Below the pieces are notes generated by a model. The model searched no databases and was not told the origin of the DNA. It worked only from the letters and a program-made list of their open reading frames with translations. 64,000 nucleotides of DNA from an uncultured Lachnospiraceae bacterium (GTDB lineage Bacteria > Bacillota > Clostridia > Lachnospirales > Lachnospiraceae), in contig CAJUSJ010000004.1 of the NCBI GenBank assembly GCA_910588865.1, forward strand, positions 1,644-65,643, read 5' to 3'. The position numbers and the translations under genes are program-made. Every line of letters begins with the position of its first letter. The stretch's first letter is position 1. Shown here in pieces: positions 34,221 to 42,600 of the stretch.

Positions 34221-35870
34221 AACACGAATAATATTAACCAGCAGATCGCCGCCTATCGGCTCCTGAGCGAGGAACAGGATAAGGCTCTCCATGCTCAGAG
34301 TGAGGACTATGATGATATCGCGGCGAAGACCCAGATGATCAAAGATAACCTTTACCAACAGCTTGAGATTACCGAGGAGTATCGAAAACAGTTGATGGAA
34401 CTGCCATATAATGAGCTGACCAAGGATCAGCAGAAAGTTCTGAGCCAGATAAACAATGACCGAAAGCTCCTGTGGAAAGAACTGGACCCTGACACATGGA
34501 ACGACTATCAGATTGAGTCCATTTTTGATCAGAACGATCTAAAGATTACCAAACAAGGGCTTATGGAACTGGCCAAAGCCGGGAAACTTGACAAGGATTT
34601 TGTCTTTTCCAATTCCGAATTGCTGAAAGCCCTTTCTCAGTTAGATCTATTTCTTGAAGATGGAGTTACCAACACCCAGGCCTTTACCCACTACATGCAG
34701 ATCCTAAGTGAGACCACCCCCGATATTCCCGATGTCTCCCTCTCGGAATCCCCAGACTTCTCCACCGCTTCCATAACCCAGGTCGTCAGCACTCTGGATA
34801 ATATGACCAATCAATGGGCGGCTGTCAATGAACTCTATGACGAGTTTCTCGCTAAAGGAACCGGTCAGTTCACAAACAAGTCCATGGCAGGCGTGGTAGA
34901 CGCGTTTAAGGAGATTGACGGGATCCATCTTGACAGGTTCCTGTCCGTGCTGTCCGATTCCTCCTCCACCGCCGACGAGGTACAGCGGGCCTTTAACCGG
35001 CTTGCCAGCGAATACGTGTTTGCCTCCGTGTGTCTGGAAGGTCTGACAGACGCGACAGCGGAACAGGTGGCAAAGGAGCTAGAGGCCCAGGGTATCGTCG
35101 ACGCCTCCTCCCTAGTCTATGGCTCTCTCGCCGCGGCCAGGGAGTTCTGCGCCTTTACCGGGAAAAACCTGGCCGACGCCACGCAGGAGGAAGCCCTCGC
35201 CTTTTTCAGTGAGGCCTCCGCCTCAGACGCGGCCAGAGCCTATATCGCGCAGCTGGAGCTGGCCAAACTCGCTACCAATGACGCTAAGATCAACACGTCC
35301 TCCGACATTGACCAGATCATCGCACTCGCTAACGCGGCGGGAGCGAGCACAAATGTACTAGGAAGATTAGCGAACGCCCGCGATATTCTCGCCCAGTTCG
35401 AAAACAACGCCCAGAATGGTCTTATCCCTCTTACCCCTTTTGACCTTAATAAGATGTCCCTGCAGATGAACGCGGTCAAGGATCTCATTGATAGTATCCG
35501 TAACAATACTTTTAACTGGGAGCTTGATTCCAACTGGTTCAAACCCCAGAATTCCAACTCCCCCGCCTCTTCTCCCGTTTCCGCCCCCTTCGCCCCTACC
35601 CAACTGGAACAGGAAAAACAAGCCACCATAGAAACCATCGACTGGATCCAGCGAAAAAGTGACGCCCTGAAAGACCAGCACGATCTTCTCTCCAAGCTGG
35701 CCGAGGACAAGACCGCCTCCTACGACAAGCGGATCGACGCCCTCACACAGCTCATCGAGATGGACAATGAGCGGGCCAATACCGCCCGGCGGTCCGCCCA
35801 GGCCTGCCGGGAATCCTGGAAAGAGGCCATCAAGGATCTCCAGAACTTCTTAGGTCAGCGGGAAACCAAT
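33976..35870 (+). pseudogene. Tape-measure paralogue 1, C-terminal part, truncated
   Basis: An open frame from 34101 (the tape-measure sequence starts earlier, at 33976) encodes about 590 tape-measure residues. It ends with IDWIQRKSDALKDQHDLLS and AIKDLQNFL, which match the intact copy at 42120-42330 and 43010-43030. At about 35866 the similarity stops and the frame runs into the opposite-strand Rpn gene to a stop at 35972. The coiled-coil repeat region and C-terminus present in the other copy are missing. With no start codon or ribosome site of its own, it is probably not translated as a functional protein. Confidence 0.75.
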
Positions 35871-35883
35871 GCCCCTATTTCTA

Positions 35884-36786
35884 TCATAGAATACCAAACT
35901 CTTGATACAGGTTTTCCCTCGCCGCTTTATCGGTTGCCGCCTTTTGGGCATCCCCAGTTCTCCCTTTCATAATCAGCAACGACACAAGCCTTCCCAACCT
36001 ATCCTCGCCTTCCTTCCGGCCTTCCTCCCGGCCCTCTTCCCTGAACCTCTTCATGGTCTCAGCCTCATTATATTTCGTAACGCACAAATCTTTCACCTCC
36101 GCCCTGTTCCCGATCAGGAACTTCCTGATCTCATAATCCTCGGGCATATCATTAATCGCCCTGTCCACCGCCTCCTCAATCCCCAGGCCATTCCTTCTGT
36201 TTTCCCGGATCCTCTCCACAAGCCACGCGTACTCAGCCAGGGGCTCACAGGCTCTCATCAACTCCGGGTTGCTCCCATGGTTGATGTTTATCATCCGCGT
36301 CTTCACCTCTATATTCGGATCCATGATTTCCCCGTCAGACTCAAACGCCTCGCTTAAGCTTAAGATCTTATCACCCTCTCCTTCCAGCCCATTATAAAAT
36401 GTCACCAGCTTCGGCAGCGGAAGACGTATCAAACTCTTTCCATAGATATTCAGGCCTCTCACCTGGATATATTTATCATACAGCTTTGCCGCGTACATTA
36501 ACTGGCGTACCGGCATATTCGGGTTATACACGCCCTGCCGCTCGTAAATGTTCATCACATAGAACAAGATAAATGAGACATCATTCTTCATCCCCATATA
36601 AACCGCGTTCTCAATGGTCGTGAACTGAATGTCCTCCGGATCCGTGTGACTTGTTCCCTTACAGGGATGCCTGATCACCAAGCCACCGTATCCCCGCTCT
36701 ATTTTAACATGACCTAGGCTCGGCGCTTTTTTTATAAATGGAGTGGAATCCGCCGCGTCCCCACCAAACGTCCTTCCATTTCCCAT
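35884..36786 (-). CDS. Rpn-family recombination-promoting nuclease/transposase-like protein
   Basis: The 300-residue protein resembles PD-(D/E)XK Rpn/YhgA-type proteins common in Lachnospiraceae. Seen here are the middle segment SFILFYVMNIYERQGVYNPN, VRQLMYAAKLYDKYI and LPLPKLVTFYNG, and a C-terminal charged helix (MKRFREEGREEGRKEGEDR). The N-terminal catalytic strand region is short or missing, so it may be truncated. Related proteins cut DNA and promote RecA-independent recombination. It sits inside broken tape-measure genes and could be the cause, or a passenger, of their rearrangement. Confidence 0.65.
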   Translation of the reverse strand: MGNGRTFGGDAADSTPFIKKAPSLGHVKIERGYGGLVIRHPCKGTSHTDPEDIQFTTIENAVYMGMKNDVSFILFYVMNIYERQGVYNPNMPVRQLMYAAKLYDKYIQVRGLNIYGKSLIRLPLPKLVTFYNGLEGEGDKILSLSEAFESDGEIMDPNIEVKTRMININHGSNPELMRACEPLAEYAWLVERIRENRRNGLGIEEAVDRAINDMPEDYEIRKFLIGNRAEVKDLCVTKYNEAETMKRFREEGREEGRKEGEDRLGRLVSLLIMKGRTGDAQKAATDKAARENLYQEFGIL

Positions 36787-36996
36787 GGGCTTTCTTCTGT
36801 CTCCATGATCACAAAATCCAGCCCGCTGGCAATCAGCGCCAGATCCTTTAATTAAACGGAATCCCCTTCTCCCACCGATTGATCCAGGGAGCCAAGCCCC
36901 TGGCTGGTACCATCGGTGAGATCCCTGTTATGATGTCCGCGGTCAACGCCGCTATGGTTATGAAATGTAAAGACTATGGTATCACCCCCCTGTAAC
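36784..36996 (+). pseudogene. Degenerate promoter-like copy and third tape-measure fragment
   Basis: CATGGGCTTTCTTCTGTCTC at 36784 resembles the proposed phage promoter, and about 60 bases later a tape-measure fragment begins. Its frame near 36853-36996 reads RLIQGAKPLAGTIGEIPVMM and ends KDYGITPL plus stop. That parallels RLIQSAEKLTDTVGEIPAIL in the 31117 copy. The rest of this gap up to 37100 shows nothing else. Confidence 0.55.
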
Positions 36997-37100
36997 TCCC
37001 TGTCTGGCCAGATCTTTCCCCTCCGCCTATCTCCCCCCAATATATTCGCCCACCGCGTGTGGTTGAAATAAAACAAGGCTCTTCCAATCCTCCCACTTGC

Positions 37101-37126
37101 CATGGACTTTCTTTTGTTTTTATTAA
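37101..37126 (+). promoter_or_regulatory. Candidate phage-polymerase promoter, copy 2
   Basis: CATGGACTTTC followed by TTTTGTTTTTATTA lies exactly 63 bases before the ATG of the second 50-codon ORF, the same distance as at the HU-like gene. The ORF, a 71-residue gene and the tape-measure gene follow in one direction. Confidence 0.6.
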
Positions 37127-37163
37127 GAAGGAGCTCAAATTAATCATTATGAGGAGGTATCAA

Positions 37164-37316
37164 ATGAACACTACTCAAAAACCGTCACAACTGATCAGGA
37201 AAGTCTATGGGTTCCCCAACGGGTGCCCTGCCCCAAACGCCGATGTCCCCACGACTATCCCTAACAACAAGAGCCCAACGGCTCATGGTGATTCTTGGCT
37301 TCCCGGGATGTCTTAA
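37164..37316 (+). CDS. 50-codon ORF, copy 2
   Basis: It begins MNTTQKPSQLIRKVYGFPNG with GAGGAGG before the ATG and ends DSWLPGMS like copy 1 at 30032. The shared 99-base block (37229-37327) covers its second half and eleven bases after its stop. As the first ORF behind a candidate phage promoter it could be a leader peptide or a small structural protein; I cannot name it. Confidence 0.5.
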   Translation: MNTTQKPSQLIRKVYGFPNGCPAPNADVPTTIPNNKSPTAHGDSWLPGMS

Positions 37317-37327
37317 GGCCCCGCTTG
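37229..37327 (+). repeat. 99-base identical block, copy 2
   Basis: Identical with 30097-30195. After it, both loci continue with a short tape-measure-like piece (GVGKSKMFGK here) and the leader ACTATCTAT. Confidence 0.85.
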
Positions 37328-37389
37328 CCTTATGGCCCCCGGCGTTGGTAAATCTAAAATGTTTGGAAAAAATTCAAGGAGGACTATCT

Positions 37390-37605
37390 ATGTTTAACTA
37401 TTTAAAAATGAGACGTGACGAGATCCGGGTAAAAGCCATGGTATATGGCGCGATAGTGGATATCATGGAAAATCAAAAGGAACTCTTAAGTTTCTTCCAG
37501 AAGCTGTACGCCGCCTTAAAAGACGTTCCCCCTGACGAGTTACAGCGTCAGTTTGTGGAGAGATTAGCCCAGATCATTCACGAGGGGAATAAGGAAATCA
37601 GCTAA
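37390..37605 (+). CDS. Small helical phage protein
   Basis: The 71-residue protein (MFNYLKMRRDEIRVKAMVYG at the start) is all-helical. It has a CAAGGAGG site at ideal distance and lies 30 bases before the tape-measure gene. Its position just before the tape measure would suit a tail-assembly chaperone or tape-measure chaperone, which coat the nascent ruler, but size and sequence do not prove it. Confidence 0.6.
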   Translation: MFNYLKMRRDEIRVKAMVYGAIVDIMENQKELLSFFQKLYAALKDVPPDELQRQFVERLAQIIHEGNKEIS

Positions 37606-37635
37606 ACTTCAAATTCGATACGAGGAGGTATCATT

Positions 37636-38802
37636 ATGGACAATATTTTTAAAGTAATCGAGAGCTTAACAGGCGACCTGCCAAAAGTCAAGGAGGCTAT
37701 CGAGGAACTCCGTCAGGTGGACACCCTCCTGACCCAGATCAGCAAAACCAGCCAAAATCTCAGTCTCGCGGATTTGACAAGGATGGGGGACGCCTCGTTT
37801 CATATGGCTGGCGAATATGGCAAGAACGCCGCCGATTATCTTACTGGTATTCAGGAGGCTTCCCAAGCTGGGTATCAGGACGCCCAAGGAATCGCCGAGT
37901 TATCCTTAGCCCTCCAGACCGCCGGTGACATGACTTCCCAGCTCGCCAGCCAGCTGATTCAGGCCACGGATGAGGCTTATAACATGAATGGCTCTGTGGA
38001 ACGTCTGACCGCGGCCTTGGACGGCATGGTCTCCATTTCCAGCCACAATACCCTCAACATGGAGGAATTATCCCAGGGCGTGTCCTCCATCAGCTCCACC
38101 GCCGCCTCCCTAGGCGTCAGCGCCGCCCAGGCTGCCGCCGCCCTTGGGGCCATGATGGACGCCACCAGGGACAGCGGCTCAGACACGGCCCAGGCTTTCC
38201 AGTCCATTCTGCTCTATACCCGTCAGATCTCTGACTCCAGCGCCGGGATCAACGCGGATGGGCTTAAGGAGTATGAGGAGGCCTGCGCCGCCCTCAATGT
38301 AAAACTAAAAGAGACAAGGGACGGCGTGGTTTCCCTCCGGAATCCCATGGACATTCTGGGGGAACTGTCCCTGGCCTACAACAAGCTCAGCGATTCCGAC
38401 TCCCGAAAAACAGGCCTTCTCAGCGCCTTGGGAGAGGAATCCCAATCAAAACATTTGGACGCCTTACTCCGCCGGTGGGACACTTATGAGTCCATGCTCT
38501 ATCAGTACACAACCGGCGCGGGGGCCATGGCGGATAAAGTCTCCATGACAGCGGACAGCTGGGAAGGCTCCCTAAACCGCCTCTCCAACACCTGGTTCAG
38601 CGTCATCAACAACATAGTGGACTCAGACAGTCTTATTTTTCTGGTAAACAACCTTAACAATGTCATCTCCGCCATTGACAGGCTCACGGGAAAGGTCAAG
38701 TCCATGACCGGCGACCTGGGCAATGTGGGTGCCTTGATCGGGTTGCTGGCCAGTATGAAAAACGTCGGTAAACCTAAAATGTTTGGTTTCATCTCGCTTT
38801 GA
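37636..38802 (+). CDS. Phage tail tape-measure protein, N-terminal part (split gene)
   Basis: The 388-codon frame starts at an ATG with GAGGAGG and covers the TP901-type tape-measure core. Segments like TAASLGVSAAQAAAALGAMM and SMTADSWEGSLNRLSNTW are typical of the family. It ends abruptly at KPKMFGFISL. The paralogue at 31117 runs on past the equivalent point (KNYGITSLIN), so the stop is due to the 0.8-kb insertion. The C-terminal 2525 codons follow at 39600. The whole ancestral protein was about 2900 residues or more. Confidence 0.8.
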   Translation: MDNIFKVIESLTGDLPKVKEAIEELRQVDTLLTQISKTSQNLSLADLTRMGDASFHMAGEYGKNAADYLTGIQEASQAGYQDAQGIAELSLALQTAGDMTSQLASQLIQATDEAYNMNGSVERLTAALDGMVSISSHNTLNMEELSQGVSSISSTAASLGVSAAQAAAALGAMMDATRDSGSDTAQAFQSILLYTRQISDSSAGINADGLKEYEEACAALNVKLKETRDGVVSLRNPMDILGELSLAYNKLSDSDSRKTGLLSALGEESQSKHLDALLRRWDTYESMLYQYTTGAGAMADKVSMTADSWEGSLNRLSNTWFSVINNIVDSDSLIFLVNNLNNVISAIDRLTGKVKSMTGDLGNVGALIGLLASMKNVGKPKMFGFISL

Positions 38803-39180
38803 ATATGCCGACAATTGTGAGTGTTCTTATGGATACATAAGTTTTCTCATGATCGATAGCGTGATACGCTGTTGTAAACGAAGGGACAATATGCGGGGAA
38901 ACAGGTACACTGCCTCTACTCTCCCATAGATGGTGACAACTATGGGATCGTAACAATGAGGCACTCCTGCGGTCCGCAGGGACAGGGCTCAATGAGTCAA
39001 GCCCTCAGAGAAGCGACAACTCCCGGTAACAGTTATATGAAACGACGCTGTTATAAGATGCGCTCCATACTCAGTTCCCAATCTGTAAAATTGTTTGGAT
39101 TTTTTTGGGGGATAAAAGGAATTTTTCTTTACCAATTTTTGAGGAAAATGCAGACTTAATTTTAGGGCACTATCAAAGAT
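38803..39180 (+). ncRNA. Structured segment inside the tape-measure insertion, candidate non-coding RNA
   Basis: The stretch has no convincing gene. It contains several stems: CCCATAG/CTATGGG around 10 bases (near 38922-38946), CCTGC/GCAGG around 5 bases (near 38966), and GGGCT/AGCCC around 10 bases (near 38984-39004). The stems are packed in 100 bases and it lies at the 5' side of the insertion. Such density suggests a structured RNA, for example the omega-RNA (HEARO) of IscB-type transposons, or a relic of an intron. I lean to the first from overall pattern, without proof. No nuclease or reverse-transcriptase gene is present. Confidence 0.4.
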
Positions 39181-39250
39181 GACTGTTTAACAATTAAGCT
39201 TTCGTCTATATGGTAAACGACAAATATATATGCCGTTTACCATAACCGCT

Positions 39251-39547
39251 TTAAAAATCACTGTTACAGCGATTACAATGCCACTCTTTTAAATTTCTCC
39301 CTGTGGTTAAAGCCCCGAATACCGCTGTGTGAACCACCTTTGAAGCCGTGGTGATCTTTTTCGTGTCTATTGAGTTACAATAAGGACATTTTATTACGGG
39401 TTCATGACCGCCAGATTTATAATATTCTGATTCCGAAATAAGCTCACAGCCGTCATGAATACATATGGTATATCCATCATTTTTATCGTAAAGACCACCA
39501 CATTTAGGACATCTAAGTTTATTTTTCTCCCAAAGAAAAATTCCCAT
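39251..39547 (-). CDS. Zinc-ribbon accessory protein 2
   Basis: The 98-residue protein (start at 39547 after GGAGGAG) has CPKCGG near residue 12 paired with a CIHDGC segment, and a second ribbon formed by CPYCNS and CNRCNSDF. It is antisense to the tape-measure gene and has a good promoter whose elements overlap the first codons of the 39600 frame. Style and placement match the zinc-ribbon protein at 30602, but sequence similarity is low. The role is unknown. Confidence 0.65.
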   Translation of the reverse strand: MGIFLWEKNKLRCPKCGGLYDKNDGYTICIHDGCELISESEYYKSGGHEPVIKCPYCNSIDTKKITTASKVVHTAVFGALTTGRNLKEWHCNRCNSDF

Positions 39548-39586
39548 AATTAACACTCCTCCAATAATATATTATTTATTAATTTG

Positions 39587-39615
39587 ATTATATCATAGTA
39601 TGATATTCAAAGCAA
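39587..39615 (-). promoter_or_regulatory. Sigma-A promoter of zinc-ribbon gene 2
   Basis: On the minus strand TTGCTT, 17 bases and a perfect TATAAT lie about 40 bases before the start at 39547. The -35 falls inside the open frame of the large tape-measure part, so this end of the insertion must be precise. Confidence 0.65.
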
Positions 39616-42600
39616 CATCTAAATCAACCGGTCAGACAGCATTAGACACAAACTTTAGAAGCTTAAAAAATTTTTTTACAAAGCAAAATCTCTTGTCCGA
39701 TTTTGATATGGCCGCTATTGCCGATTATAATGCGCAACTTGCGCATGTCCCAGCTCATGTCGCAATTAATCGGACTATGGCTGACACCTCCAAAGAGGCT
39801 CGGATGATTGTTCGAAACGCACATGGAGGCGCAGTCGCTCTTGATACTTTAAAGAAATCCTCCGCAGCAGCCACTATGGGCATACAGGCTTTAGCGACAG
39901 CCGCCAACGTTGCTGTCTCCTGGGGAATATCCATGCTGATATCTGGTTTGTATGAGCTTAGCCGCGTGTCTGACACTGTTTCACAAAAAGCTCAAGATAT
40001 CGGCGTTTCGTTCAATAATACCAAATCCGATATTGAGGGTTACAAAGAGCGGATTTCCGAATTACAAAACGTAATCAACGACAATGGTTCCTCTGTGGAA
40101 CAGATCACCAACGCCCGCAAAAGTCTTTTATCTATCCAGGACGAGCTGATCAGTAAATTTGGCGACGAACAGAGCGCGATTACCTTAGTCACAGACGCGA
40201 TTAATGGCCAGGTCGGGGCCCTGGATACCCTTACGAGAAACCAGTGGCAGGAAAAATTAAATGAGTTCACCAGCAGCGGTTTTATAAATAACGCAGGGAA
40301 CTTTCTTGACGGTTATAAGGATAACGTTGACCGGATGATTAAAGAGTATGGTAATTATACCGCAAGGATTGATCCATCCCTGTCCTTTGAGCTTTACTAT
40401 AATCCAGACCCCAAATATAAAGAATTTGAAAAACTGCTGACAGAAAGATTCGGTGTGACAGTCTCCTATGTTGACGAAGGTAATGGAGGCGTGGAGACAT
40501 TTTTGGATATCTCCGGTAACGCAAAGGAAGTTTACGAGACTCTTCTCAATATCCAGGGCCTGTCCAATCAGTTCGATTTTTCCGACCGCTTCGCCAATCA
40601 TCTTCAAAAACTGGCCATCGCCGCGGGAGACATGTCTCATAAATACAGCGAGTTCTGGGACCAGTATGTCCTGTATCAGCGGGTAATGACAAATCAAGAT
40701 TCCGCCAATTATTTTAAACAGCTTACAGACGCTGGTCAAACCATCAACCAGGCACGGTTAAGCGGAAACCAGGAGGAAATTAACGCCGCCGCTGAGAAAT
40801 ACTCACAAATCCTCTCGGAGGCTTCCGCTAACATCAATGACGAGTATATTGTTGATTATTTTAACAGTATGTATCCAGAACTCCAGTCAATCATCAAAGA
40901 GTGGGAATTCCAAACCACCATTATCCCAAGCGTTGACTTAAGCTGGCTGAAGGGAAAAACGGAAGGCGAGATTTATGAGATGCTTGAGACAGAAGGGTCG
41001 CAGGATGGGGAACAAACTTTTAATTACCTTCTTGAGAAAGCCCAGGAATATGGTATTTGCGTAGGCGAGTCCGCTCAGCAGGTAGAAAAACTAATCAACT
41101 TGTTAAAGTTATGGGGGATTGTACAGGCGGACATTACTCCTCCCCGCACAGGTGGGTTTGGATTTCCCGGCTTCACCGCGGAGCAATCTAAAGCAATTGA
41201 CGATTACCAGGCAAAGATCAACACCCTTCGTCAAGCTCTCTCCAGCCTTCAATCTGGTGAAAAACCTGGATTCACAGATCTCGTACAGGAATTTCCAGAA
41301 TTACTTGGACACTCAGAAAATCTTGAGTTGGCGATAAAAAATTTGATGGGGAATTCCCTCAACGAGCTGTATGATACTCTGGGAAAAAGTCTCCCAGATG
41401 ATGTTAAGAAAGATTTAGAAGACATGACAAGCGCCGCAGCAAATCTTGTTCCTTCTCTCAGCCAGGCCCTTTCCGCCGTCCAAAAATCTTATGGTATTTT
41501 TCATGATTTTGAGGACGCCATGAATTCGGATGGCCTTACAGATTCCATGTTATCTTCTGTCGGCTCATTGAGCGCTTCCCTGAATGATATGGTAGCTGGT
41601 TTCTATGCTGGTATTGTCAGTTCAGAGGAATTATATCAGGCGTTGTCTGAGCATTATGAAACGGACTTTACTAATTACGCTAAAGCGCTGTTTGCCAAGA
41701 ACCAATATAACGAAAGCTTCTACACCGCCATGGGTATGGACAGCGCTGAGACCATCAATACCTTTAAAGAACATTATGGTGTTGATCTTGAGAACTGTAA
41801 GAACTACGCTATGGCAAAAATGAGAATTGAGGCGCAAACTCTTGGCAAAATAAAAGACGGATGGCAAAAGTATTACAATATACAAACAAAAACCTTCACT
41901 AAAGAATATCATGAGTTATTAGGACGAAACGAGCAAGGTGACGAGGCCGCCGGACGAGAAGCGCTTGAGATATTAAACAAAGTCCGTTCTTATGAAAAGT
42001 CCTTGAAAGCCCTTGAGGATTATGACCCCAACGAAATGCTCAAGGAAGCCAGCGTGAGCCTTGGTAAAATAGGCTCTGCCGCTTCCAGCGCTGGCAAACA
42101 GGAAAAACAAGTCACCATCGAGACCATCGACTGGGTCCAGCGAAAAAGTGACGCCCTGAAAGACCAGCATGACCTCCTGTCCAGCCTGGCCGAGGACGAG
42201 ACCGCCTCCTACGACAAGCGGGTCGACGCCCTCACCCAGCTTATAGCGATGGACAAGGAGCGGGCCAATACCGCCCAGCGGTCCGCCCAGTCCTACCGGG
42301 AAGCCTGGATAGAGGCCATCAAGGATCTCCAGGATCAGGACATCGCCAGAATCATGGTGGGGCTCTCGGACCAGGAAGTCACCGACATCATGAAAGGCCT
42401 TCCTGAGAAGGAAATCAGCCGGATTCTGGAGCTCCTCCACAGAGAGGATATCACCAAGCTTATGAGCGAGAACCTCAATCAGCAGGAGTACAGCAGTGAC
42501 GACTACGGCAAGGACTACGCCAATAACCTGAAAGAGGCCCTGAATCTTTTTGACCAGATCAAGGACAAACAGAAAGAGGCCCTGGAGATCGAACAGGATT

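Noticed and set aside
38803..39599. Self-splicing group I or group II intron in the tape-measure gene
   Set aside because: I could not find a domain V-like hairpin or the usual group I core sequence, and the only gene inside is antisense with its own promoter. Kept only as an alternative for the folded segment.
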